Assembly (NCBI GenBank): GCA_026397915.1
Contig: JAPLTX010000007.1
Coordinates: forward strand, 23,347-87,346
Origin: Verrucomicrobiota bacterium
GTDB taxonomy: Bacteria > Verrucomicrobiota > Verrucomicrobiia > CAIQCK01
Reading direction: 5' to 3'
DNA length: 64,000 bases
The number at the start of each line of letters is the position of its first letter. The first letter of the stretch is position 1. Shown here in pieces: positions 47,052 to 54,981 of the stretch. The notes under the pieces were generated by a model. The model did no database searches and was not told the DNA's origin. It worked only from the letters and a program-made list of their open reading frames with translations. The position numbers and the translations under genes were made by a program.

Positions 47052-48221
47052 ATGAAAACGAAACACTTTGGCGGGTTTCTTTTAATCGCGTGTCTCGCGG
47101 TAGCCTGCGGCTGCGGCCGGCAGGACGCCCCCCGTGCCGCAAAGTCAGCGCCGCCGCCAGCCGCCGCTGACACAAGCGACTGGCCGATGTTCCGCGGCAA
47201 CCCGCAACTGACCGGCGTCGCAGCCGGCTCGCTTGCGCCAAAGCTGAAGCTCGCGTGGACGTTCAAGGCCGAAGACTCCGTTGAATCGTCGGCGGCCATC
47301 GTTGGCAACACGGTATTCATAGGCTCCGACAGCAACGCCCTACACGCGCTCGACCTCGCCACCGGCAAGCTGCGCTGGACCTATCGCGCTCCGGGCGCGG
47401 TGAAGGCGTCGCCGGCCGTGCGCGACGGCGTGGTGTTTGTCGGCGACGACAGCGGCATGTTTCACGCCGTGAACGCCGCGACCGGCCACACTAACTGGAC
47501 GTTCGAGGCCGGAAGCGAAATCATCTCGTCGGCGAATTGCGTCGGCGACCGCGTGCTTTTCGGGTGCTACGACGAGAATCTCTACTGTCTGAACGCCGCC
47601 GACGGAAAGCTGGCGTGGAAGTTCCAAACAGCCGGCCGCGTTCATGCGACGCCGGCGGTCGCGGACGGCAAGACATTCATTTCCGGCTGCGACGGCTTCC
47701 TGCGCGCGATTGACGTGGCCACCGGCAAGGAGGTCTCGAACTGTGAGCTGGGTTCCTACGCCGCAGCCTCGCCGGCCATCGCTGGCGCGCGCGCGTTTCT
47801 CGGCACGCTCGGCGACCAGTTTGTCTGCGTCAACTGGCAGACCGCGAAGATGGAGTGGCAATACGCGCCGAAAGACCAGGAGGTTCAGTTCTACTCGTCG
47901 GCGGCGGTGGCGGGCGACCGCGTGGTGGTCGGCGCCCGTGACAAGCACGTGCATTGCTTCAACGCCACGAGCGGCGCGGAGGTCTGGAGTTTCGAGACGA
48001 AGTCAAAGGTGGAATCGTCGCCGTTGATCGTTGGCGGGCGTGTGTTCGTCGGCTCGCATGACGGTAACCTCTACGAACTGGACCTGAAGACCGGGGAGAA
48101 GCGCTGGCAGTTCGCTGCGGGCGCGGCGGTTGACTCTTCGCCCGTGGCGGCGCGCGGGAGGCTTGTGGTTGCCTCGGGGGATGGCAGCGTCTATTGTTTC
48201 GCCCCTGCCGCGGCGGAATGA
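47052..48221 (+). CDS. PQQ-like beta-propeller lipoprotein
   Basis: 389 residues with a lipobox at LAVAC (Cys at about residue 19) giving an outer- or inner-membrane lipoprotein. The rest is repeated blades (HALDLATGKLRWTYRAPG, DDSGMFHAVNAATGHTNWTF, DLKTGEKRWQF...), about eight PQQ/PQQ-like repeats. Ends 27 bases before the GcvH-like gene and could be co-transcribed with the terpenoid-type genes. Cofactor not readable. Confidence 0.82.
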   Translation: MKTKHFGGFLLIACLAVACGCGRQDAPRAAKSAPPPAAADTSDWPMFRGNPQLTGVAAGSLAPKLKLAWTFKAEDSVESSAAIVGNTVFIGSDSNALHALDLATGKLRWTYRAPGAVKASPAVRDGVVFVGDDSGMFHAVNAATGHTNWTFEAGSEIISSANCVGDRVLFGCYDENLYCLNAADGKLAWKFQTAGRVHATPAVADGKTFISGCDGFLRAIDVATGKEVSNCELGSYAAASPAIAGARAFLGTLGDQFVCVNWQTAKMEWQYAPKDQEVQFYSSAAVAGDRVVVGARDKHVHCFNATSGAEVWSFETKSKVESSPLIVGGRVFVGSHDGNLYELDLKTGEKRWQFAAGAAVDSSPVAARGRLVVASGDGSVYCFAPAAAE

Positions 48222-48248
48222 TGATGGAAACCGGCGCGGCGCTGCACA

Positions 48249-48701
48249 ATGTCAGACGAACTTGTTTTCATGATGGGAAACTTTGCGGCGCGGTTTCCCA
48301 CAGACCGGCGCTACACGCCCAACCACATGTGGCTGGGCGCGCAAGGAACCGCCATGCGGTTCGGCCTCTCGGCCTACGCGATCCGGCTGTTGCGCGAGAT
48401 TTATTTTCTGGAATGGTCCGTGGACGCAGGCGCAACGGTCCGTCAAAAAGACGAAATTGGCGCGGTCGAAAGCTCCAAGGCCGTTGCCGCGCTCTACGCG
48501 CCCGCCGACGGGACGATCACGCGCTTCAACGCCGACGCGCTCGCCGACCCGTCCGCGATCAACAAGGATGGCTACGGCGCTGGCTGGCTGTTCGAGATGA
48601 CGGGCAACGCCAACGACGCGATGGAGCCAGCAGAGTATCTCCGCTATCTGGAAACAAGTTGGACCAAAGCGCAGGCGTTGCTGAAAGGACAGGCGGCGTA
48701 A
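48249..48701 (+). CDS. GcvH-like lipoyl-domain protein
   Basis: 150 residues. The lipoyl-lysine hairpin is ESSKAV (K77), corresponding to E-S-V-K-A in glycine cleavage H protein, with typical later GWLFEM and short terminal helices. No other glycine cleavage genes (gcvT, gcvP) are in the window, and it overlaps the ferredoxin gene by one base (TAATG). So it more likely serves a different reaction, such as a lipoyl-based electron or acyl carrier for the adjoining ferredoxin and radical SAM enzyme. The exact role is unknown. Confidence 0.8.
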   Translation: MSDELVFMMGNFAARFPTDRRYTPNHMWLGAQGTAMRFGLSAYAIRLLREIYFLEWSVDAGATVRQKDEIGAVESSKAVAALYAPADGTITRFNADALADPSAINKDGYGAGWLFEMTGNANDAMEPAEYLRYLETSWTKAQALLKGQAA

Positions 48702-49594
48702 TGAGCTTGCTCACCGTCCTCCTCTTCCAATCGCCCGACCGCGCCCCCCGCCGCCTCGCGTTGGAGGAGAGCATCCTCGCCGTGCTCGCCCAGGAACCGG
48801 ACATCGCCGTGGCCGCGATGCCGCCTCTCTACGACCTCACCGACTCCAACGCCGACCTCGCGTCACTGCGCGCGCTCACCGATCCGCTCGCCGCACTTGC
48901 GTGGCTCTATCCTCGTGCCATCCACTGGACGCTCCATCAAAGAGGCATCAAGGGCCGCGTCGGCAAAACACAACTCGACCGCGGAGGAGAATCGGCCAGT
49001 CCTAAAGACCAAACTCCCAAAGACGCCGCGGACGCACCGGCTCGGATGATCTGGTCGTTGGACCTGCGCGACGGTGATACCGCCGCGATGCACGTCGCAG
49101 AAATCCAGCGCATCCTTCAGGAAGTTCGGACAACCGAACCGCGTTCGCTCGCTTCTCCGCCAATCCAAAATCCAAAATCCAGAATCCAGAATCCTCCGCC
49201 TTCCCGCTGGTATCCCGTCATTGATTTCGCCCGCTGCAACCACTGCATGGAGTGCATTGATTTCTGCCTCTTCGGCGTTTATGGCGTGGACGACGACGCG
49301 CACCTCGTCGTGGAGAGTCCCGACAACTGCAAACCCGGCTGTCCCGCGTGCAGCCGCGTCTGTCCGGAGAATGCCATCTTTTTCCCGATGCACCGCGCGC
49401 CTTCCATCGCCGGCGCGCCGGGTGCGGGCCCCGACGCGCGCAAGCTCGACCTCTCGGAACTCTTCGGCGCGCCCGCCGCTGTCCAACTTGCCGACGACGA
49501 GCGCAACGCGGCGCTGGCTGGTGCCGGCAAGGAAACAAAGCCAAAGGACGATCTCGACAAGCTGATGGACGCACTGGATGACGCAAAGCTGTAG
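48701..49594 (+). CDS. Ferredoxin-like protein with two [4Fe-4S] clusters and an N-terminal extension
   Basis: 297 residues. Cluster 1 ligands C179, C182, C185, C189; cluster 2 ligands C210, C214, C217, C221, with CPENAIFFP as in ferredoxins. The 170-residue N-terminal part is of unknown function. Residues about 164-175 are encoded by the heptamer repeat at 49162-49195. Starts with a TAATG overlap after the GcvH-like gene, so the two are translationally coupled. Likely supplies electrons in this locus. Confidence 0.82.
   Translation: MSLLTVLLFQSPDRAPRRLALEESILAVLAQEPDIAVAAMPPLYDLTDSNADLASLRALTDPLAALAWLYPRAIHWTLHQRGIKGRVGKTQLDRGGESASPKDQTPKDAADAPARMIWSLDLRDGDTAAMHVAEIQRILQEVRTTEPRSLASPPIQNPKSRIQNPPPSRWYPVIDFARCNHCMECIDFCLFGVYGVDDDAHLVVESPDNCKPGCPACSRVCPENAIFFPMHRAPSIAGAPGAGPDARKLDLSELFGAPAAVQLADDERNAALAGAGKETKPKDDLDKLMDALDDAKL
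49162..49195. repeat. Heptamer tandem repeat (AATCCAA/AATCCAG) in the ferredoxin gene
   Basis: Five units (AATCCAA, AATCCAA, AATCCAG, AATCCAG, AATCC) lie in coding sequence between the N-terminal extension and the cluster domain. They encode IQNPKSRIQNP, matching in frame and sequence the array in the pseudouridine synthase gene near 9396. Confidence 0.9.
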
Positions 49595-49636
49595 AAGTGG
49601 CGCAAGCTTCCAGCTTGCGAACCTATTGATCAACCG

Positions 49637-51208
49637 ATGACCACGCCAACCACCAAGCCTGCCTCACAACGCGACGGCTTCCCTATCGTCCTCACAGCCG
49701 ACCGCACGCTGATGGCGGACTACCCGACATTGTTCGACGGCATCATGGGCACGGTGCAGACCAACGTGGTGCCGGAGTTCATCATGCGGCGGTTCCTCTC
49801 GCCGCCCGTGCCGACCGCCGGGCCGCGGGCGCGAAAAGCGCCGCTAGGTCTGCGCCGTATCGAAGCCAGCCTGCTGCGCGGCGGGTTTTCACCGAACGAC
49901 GTCGTCATCGTGCCGCCGGAAAACCTCACCGTCGTCGTTGGTCGCGACACACGCGTCGTCGCTGTCGCTTCGGGCGATCCGTTCGGCCTCGGCATGAGTA
50001 ACACCACCATGACCGACATGGCCGGCGGCCGGCTCTACACCGAGTTGTGGTTCGAGGCGCTGCTGCGGCAGGTGAAGGAATTGAAACAGCGGTTCGGCTT
50101 CCGCGTCGTCACCGGTGGCGCGGGCGCGTGGCAGTTCGCTCAGCGCGAGGAACAGCGCGCCGCGCTCGGCGTGGACACGGTGGTCAGCGGCTACGCCGAG
50201 GGCGTGGTGCCGGAATTGTTCCGCAAACTCGCCGGTGGCGGCGATGCGCCAGCGTTCGTTCATGCCGACACGCCGGCCGCGGCGGACATTCCCGCCATCG
50301 CCGGGCCAACTTCGATGGGTGTCGCCGAGATCAGCCGCGGCTGCGGCAAGGGTTGCGACTTCTGCACCGTTGCGACCGAGCCGATGGCGCATCTACCGGA
50401 GGAGACCATTCTCGCCGACGTGCAGACCAACCTCGACGGTGGCGTGGACAACATCGTGCTCATCAGCGAGGATTTCTTTCGTTACGGCACGCCGAACCAC
50501 GTCAATGGTGTCAACGTGCCCGCGGTCAAGTCGCTCGTCCGAAAAGTCCGCGACCTGCGCGGCCTGCGGCTCATCCAACTCGACCACGCCAATATCATCT
50601 CCGCCGCGCGCTTCAGCGACGATGACCTGCGCGAGGTTTACTCCATCATGACCGAGGGGCAGCACCACCATTACTTCTGGTTTAACCTCGGTGTCGAGAC
50701 CGCGAGCGGCGAATTGCTGGAGCGAAACACTCGCGGCGGCAAGATCCGCCCGTGGAAGACGGACGAGTGGAGCGACCTCTGCGAGGACACCTGCCGCCGC
50801 GTCGTGCGGGCCGGCTTCTTCCCGTTCATCAGCGTCATCCTCGGCCTGCCCGGCGAAACGCCGGATGACGTGCGCAAGACCGTCCGGCTGATCGAGCGTC
50901 TCTACCACGAGAAGCTCTGCGTCTTTCCGATCTTCCACGCGCCGGTGTTGCCGGAGCACGGCAAGCCTTTCACCATTGCCGATATGACGCCCGACCATTG
51001 GCGGCTCTTCCGTCTCGGCTACGAACTGAACTTCAAATGGATTCCCAAGATGTATTGGGACAACCAAGTTGGCGCTGGCTCCAACATTGGCAAACGGTTG
51101 TTCATCCAAGTGACCGGCCGGCTCCAATCTTTGCAGTGGCGGGCGAAGTTTGCGTGGGGCGCGAAGAAGTTGTGGGAGCCGAAACCCAAACGCGGGACAG
51201 CAGTGTGA
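49637..51208 (+). CDS. B12-binding-domain radical SAM protein
   Basis: 523 residues. N-terminal B12-binding-like part (DVVIVPPENL...VVVASGDPFG...GGAGAWQF), then the radical SAM cluster motif C236-x3-C240-x2-C243 (CGKGCDFC) and a C-terminal barrel with LGLPGETPDDV typical of the family. Some B12-dependent radical SAM enzymes methylate hopanoids (HpnP, HpnR) or modify other lipids, which suits the neighbouring cyclase, but no specific assignment can be made. Its stop overlaps the GTG start of the cyclase gene. Confidence 0.85.
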   Translation: MTTPTTKPASQRDGFPIVLTADRTLMADYPTLFDGIMGTVQTNVVPEFIMRRFLSPPVPTAGPRARKAPLGLRRIEASLLRGGFSPNDVVIVPPENLTVVVGRDTRVVAVASGDPFGLGMSNTTMTDMAGGRLYTELWFEALLRQVKELKQRFGFRVVTGGAGAWQFAQREEQRAALGVDTVVSGYAEGVVPELFRKLAGGGDAPAFVHADTPAAADIPAIAGPTSMGVAEISRGCGKGCDFCTVATEPMAHLPEETILADVQTNLDGGVDNIVLISEDFFRYGTPNHVNGVNVPAVKSLVRKVRDLRGLRLIQLDHANIISAARFSDDDLREVYSIMTEGQHHHYFWFNLGVETASGELLERNTRGGKIRPWKTDEWSDLCEDTCRRVVRAGFFPFISVILGLPGETPDDVRKTVRLIERLYHEKLCVFPIFHAPVLPEHGKPFTIADMTPDHWRLFRLGYELNFKWIPKMYWDNQVGAGSNIGKRLFIQVTGRLQSLQWRAKFAWGAKKLWEPKPKRGTAV

Positions 51209-53142
51209 GTGACGAAATCTCCAATGCCGAAATCGCCCGCTGTCACCGGGCAGCGCGCGCAGCGTTGCTGGCCGAGCGTAACGCTGAAGGTTTCTGGCCG
51301 GGCGAACTCTCCACCTCCGCTCTCTCGACCGCGACGGCGGTCTGCGCGCTGGCGAGTGTCTCCAAAAACTCTGCGCTAATCCACAACGGCCTTCGCTACC
51401 TCGCCGAACATCAGAACAGCGACGGTGGCTGGGGCGACACGCCGAAGAGCCGCAGCAACATTTCCACCACGATGCTCACGCGCGCCGCGTTCCACATCGC
51501 CGGCGCGGCGGACGAATACCGCCGCTGTCTCGACCGCGCCAACGATCACGTCCAGCGCGCCGGTGGCATCGCGGCAGTGCGCGCCCGCTACGGCAAGGAC
51601 AAGACGTTTGCCGTGCCGATCCTGATGACGTGCGCGCTGGCCGGCCTTGCCGACTGGAGCGAAGTGGACGCGCTGCCGTTCGAGCTGGCCTGCGTGCCGA
51701 CGCGGTTCTTCGCGGCGCTGCGATTGCCGGTGGTGAGTTACGCGCTGCCGGCGCTCATCGCCATCGGCCAGGCGCGCTTCGCGAAGCGTCCGCCGCGAAA
51801 CCTACTGGCGCGCGCCATGCGGTCGGCATCGGTCGAAAAAAGTTTGCGCGTGCTGGAGGCGATTCAGCCCAGCAGCGGCGGGTTTCTGGAGGCGACGCCG
51901 CTGACCAGCTTCGTGACGATGGCGCTGGCCGCATGCGGTCGCGCTGAGCATCCGGTCGCGCGGAAAGCCGTCGAGTTTCTCATGAACTCCGTGCGACCCG
52001 ACGGCAGTTGGCCGATTGATAGCAACCTCTCCTGTTGGCTGACCACGTTAACGGTGAATGCGTTGGATGGCGATCTGGCTGCGACAACACCTGGGAGCGC
52101 GGGCATCCTGCCCGCCGAACGCGAGAGGGCGGCGAGTGACGCAGCCGACGGTCGTTCCGGCATTTCTTGCGCTTCTCTTTCGCACTCGGCGGGCAGGATG
52201 CCCGCGCTCCCAAGGACGATTACTCGCGACTGGATTCTCTCGTGCCAGTTCCGCGAGGTTCATCCTTACACCAATGCCGCGCCGGGCGGCTGGGGCTGGA
52301 CGCATTTGCCCGGCAGCGTGCCCGACGCCGATGACACGGCCGGCGCTTTGCTGGCTCTGAGCCGACTGCCTCTCAACGACGCCTCGCGCGATGCGGCGCA
52401 GCGCGGCGTGCGGTGGTTGCTGGATCTGCAGAACAGTGACGGTGGCTGGCCGACGTTCTGTCGCGGCTGGACAAACCTGCCGTTCGACCGCAGCGGCGCA
52501 GACCTGACCGCGCATGTGATCCGCGCACTGGCAGCATGGCGCAGGCCTGTAGCGGCGGTCTCTGACCGCCGTTCGTCGGCAGGCCAAGACCCGGCGGTCA
52601 GAGACCGCCGCTACAGCGAAGCCGTTGACCACGCCATCGCGGCGGGTTTCGGCTATCTGGCGCGCGAGCAGCGGGCGGACGGTTCGTGGTTACCGCTGTG
52701 GTTCGGCAACGAACACGTGGCCGGCGACGAGAATCCGGTATACGGCACGGCGCGCGTGCTACTGGCGTATGAGGCGCTCGGCTTGAATGATGACGCGGCG
52801 GCACGGCGCGGACGTGCTTGGTTGCTTGCGGCACAGAACGACAACGACGGCTGGGGCGGAGCGAAGGGCGCGCCGTCGAGCGTCGAGGAAACGGCGCTGG
52901 CGGTTTCGGCGCTGTGCGGGTGCAGTGATGGCAAGACCGCAGTCCGGCGCGGCTTGCACTGGCTTGCGGCACAGCTCGAAGCGGGCGCGCTCGGCGAACC
53001 GTCCCCAATCGGGTTTTACTTTGCCAAACTCTGGTATTTTGAGAAGCTCTATCCGTTGATTTTTACGGCCGAGGCGTTTCGACTGGCGGCGGCCGGCGAG
53101 GCGACAAATAAAACGGATGCGCGAAAACCGATGACAGGTTAG
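51205..53142 (+). CDS. Squalene-hopene cyclase-type terpene cyclase
   Basis: 645 residues, the usual cyclase length. The acid motif D374-A-D376-D377 (DxDD) initiates cyclisation in class II enzymes, and QW-type repeats (QNSDGGW twice, QRADGSW, QNDNDGW) form the double alpha-barrel. Starts at GTG 51205 in a GTGA overlap with the radical SAM gene. Two palindromic elements lie inside the frame: residues about 296-336 (element at 52092-52212) and 448-471 (element at 52547-52616); both add sequence with no obvious barrel role, lying in loops between repeats. Product unknown: could be a hopanoid, a shorter terpene or a variant ring system. Confidence 0.85.
   Translation: MSDEISNAEIARCHRAARAALLAERNAEGFWPGELSTSALSTATAVCALASVSKNSALIHNGLRYLAEHQNSDGGWGDTPKSRSNISTTMLTRAAFHIAGAADEYRRCLDRANDHVQRAGGIAAVRARYGKDKTFAVPILMTCALAGLADWSEVDALPFELACVPTRFFAALRLPVVSYALPALIAIGQARFAKRPPRNLLARAMRSASVEKSLRVLEAIQPSSGGFLEATPLTSFVTMALAACGRAEHPVARKAVEFLMNSVRPDGSWPIDSNLSCWLTTLTVNALDGDLAATTPGSAGILPAERERAASDAADGRSGISCASLSHSAGRMPALPRTITRDWILSCQFREVHPYTNAAPGGWGWTHLPGSVPDADDTAGALLALSRLPLNDASRDAAQRGVRWLLDLQNSDGGWPTFCRGWTNLPFDRSGADLTAHVIRALAAWRRPVAAVSDRRSSAGQDPAVRDRRYSEAVDHAIAAGFGYLAREQRADGSWLPLWFGNEHVAGDENPVYGTARVLLAYEALGLNDDAAARRGRAWLLAAQNDNDGWGGAKGAPSSVEETALAVSALCGCSDGKTAVRRGLHWLAAQLEAGALGEPSPIGFYFAKLWYFEKLYPLIFTAEAFRLAAAGEATNKTDARKPMTG
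52092..52212. repeat. Inverted-repeat element A in the terpene cyclase gene
   Basis: 27-base arms (52092-52118 and 52186-52212) are perfect reverse complements, separated by 67 bases. Read through the cyclase frame the arms give SAGILPA and SAGRMPALP. A repeat of this size and perfection is likely a small mobile palindromic element that landed in frame. Confidence 0.9.
52547..52616. repeat. Inverted-repeat element B in the terpene cyclase gene
   Basis: 25-base arms (52547-52571 and 52592-52616) are perfect reverse complements separated by 20 bases. Each arm itself contains a palindromic core (GGCGGTCTCTGACCGCC and its mirror). In frame the element encodes VAAVSDRRSSAGQDPAVRDRRYSEA, clearly unrelated to cyclase sequence. 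Confidence 0.9.
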
Positions 53143-53143
53143 G

Positions 53144-54952
53144 ATGCGGGCAACAAATTCTATGGCGACCGGAACAGAGAATGTCTCATCGGCCGGCCCG
53201 GCGCGGGTCAGACACCGCGAACCGGAAGCGCACGACTTGAGCACGGCGCATCTGAAGCTGATCCCGCCGGCAAAGGAACTGCGGCTGAAGATCCGCTTGG
53301 AGGCCGTGCGCGTGGCGGCAAACCTCGACCGGTCACGTCCGCTGACGAAGGAACTGTTGCGGGGCCACGCCGAGCAACTGATGCGGGCAGCGGGACTGCC
53401 GCCGGGTTATCTCGGCTTCACGATGGTCGCGATCAGCAACGAATTCTGGCGCGAGCAGTTCATGGCGGTGGATTTCAAGCGGCGGCTGCTGCTGTTGCCG
53501 CATTGCCTCAAGCATTCCGAAACCTGCCCGGCTGATTACGACGCCGCAGGATTGAACTGCACCGGTTGCGGCGGCTGCGTGATCGCAGACTTCAAGCTCA
53601 CCGCGGACGAACTCGGCTATAAGGTGCTCGTGGCCGAAGGGACGCCAGCGATGTTGAAAGTCCTTACCTGCGGTGAAGTGGACGCGGTGCTCGGCATTGC
53701 CTGCCTGAACGCGTTGGAGCGCGCTTTTGACAAGGTTCTCAAGGTCGGCGTGCCGTCGCTGGCGGTGCCGCTATTATCGAACGATTGCGCGGCGACGACA
53801 GTGGACATTGACTGGGTCAACGAAGCGGTAAAACTCCGAGCCACCGCCGCGCCGAAACGCACACGCACCTACCTGCCGCTATTGCGCGCCGCTAACGAAA
53901 TGTTTGCGGACTCGCAACTCAACGCGCTCGCGCCGCGCAGCCGTGGCGCGACAACTGCTGACGCAACCGACCCCATCGCGGCGACGGAATCGCTCGGCTA
54001 CGACTGGATCGCCACGGGCGGCAAGCGGTTCCGGCCGTTCATCACGCTGGCGGCTTACGATGCGATGAACGGCGGCAAGAACGTCCGGCCCGCGGACATG
54101 AGCACGCCCGTGGAACTTCCGGCTGCGGTCAGACGCGTGGCGATGGCGATGGAGGTTTTTCACAAAGCATCGCTGTTGCACGACGACATCGAGGATGATG
54201 ACACGTATCGCTACGGTCGCGAGACGCTCCACCGCCGCCACGGCGTGCCAACCGCGATCAACGTCGGCGACTATCTGATTGGCCTTGGCTACCGGCTCGT
54301 CAGTCGCGAGGCAAAAGCGCTCGGCGCGGAAGCGGTGACCGACATCCTCGAACGACTGTCGCAAGCGCACGAGAAGCTCGCCGAAGGCCAAGGTGCAGAA
54401 CTGTTCTGGCGCGACGGCGGCAACAAGGAAATCAAGCCGCTGGATGCGCTGAAGATTTACGCCCTCAAGACCGCGCCAGCGTTCGAGGCCGCGCTCTACG
54501 CCGGCATGCGGCTGGCCGGCCCCGCCGCTGCCCACGAGCCGCTCATTGCCGAGTTCTCGCGGAACCTCGGCGTCGCCTACCAGATCATCAACGATCTGGA
54601 AGACTGGGACGGAGACGACGACAACAAACTCGTGCGCGGCCAAGACGTGCTGAGCGCGCGGCCGACGTTGCTGCTGGCGCTGGCGCTGGAAACGGCAACG
54701 CCGGCACAGAAACGCGAATTGCACGAGATTCTTGGCGACAAGGAGAAGTGCGAGTGTGCGATCCATCGCGTGCGGCAGATTTACGCCTCCCACCAGGTTT
54801 TCGAGCAAGCCGAGACGATGGTGCGGAAATACCGCGAACGCTGCGAGACCGTCGCCAACGGCACGACGCCCGATGCTTTGCGCGAGCTGTTGACCTTCTT
54901 CGTGAACACCATGCTCGAACGCGACCTGCCGCCGTTGCCGGCCGGGCAGTGA
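53144..54952 (+). CDS. DUF116 - polyprenyl synthetase fusion
   Basis: 602 residues. First half: DUF116-type domain with a Cys-rich segment (CLKHSETCPADYDAAGLNCTGCGGC) that probably binds a metal or Fe-S cluster. Second half: polyprenyl diphosphate synthase with first Asp-rich motif D347-D-I-E-D-D-D353 and second motif NDLEDWDGDDDN near residue 485. It would make the isoprenoid diphosphate used by the cyclase upstream. Starts two bases after the cyclase stop; an alternative ATG is six codons in. The fusion joins a domain of unknown function to a known enzyme. Confidence 0.85.
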   Translation: MRATNSMATGTENVSSAGPARVRHREPEAHDLSTAHLKLIPPAKELRLKIRLEAVRVAANLDRSRPLTKELLRGHAEQLMRAAGLPPGYLGFTMVAISNEFWREQFMAVDFKRRLLLLPHCLKHSETCPADYDAAGLNCTGCGGCVIADFKLTADELGYKVLVAEGTPAMLKVLTCGEVDAVLGIACLNALERAFDKVLKVGVPSLAVPLLSNDCAATTVDIDWVNEAVKLRATAAPKRTRTYLPLLRAANEMFADSQLNALAPRSRGATTADATDPIAATESLGYDWIATGGKRFRPFITLAAYDAMNGGKNVRPADMSTPVELPAAVRRVAMAMEVFHKASLLHDDIEDDDTYRYGRETLHRRHGVPTAINVGDYLIGLGYRLVSREAKALGAEAVTDILERLSQAHEKLAEGQGAELFWRDGGNKEIKPLDALKIYALKTAPAFEAALYAGMRLAGPAAAHEPLIAEFSRNLGVAYQIINDLEDWDGDDDNKLVRGQDVLSARPTLLLALALETATPAQKRELHEILGDKEKCECAIHRVRQIYASHQVFEQAETMVRKYRERCETVANGTTPDALRELLTFFVNTMLERDLPPLPAGQ

Positions 54953-54981
54953 AGCGGCTTGTGCGGCAGCGCTGCTGACCG

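Noticed and set aside
49637..51208. Naming the radical SAM gene hpnP or hpnR
   Set aside because: B12-binding radical SAM enzymes are very diverse and no hopanoid-specific motif could be read; position beside a cyclase is only suggestive.
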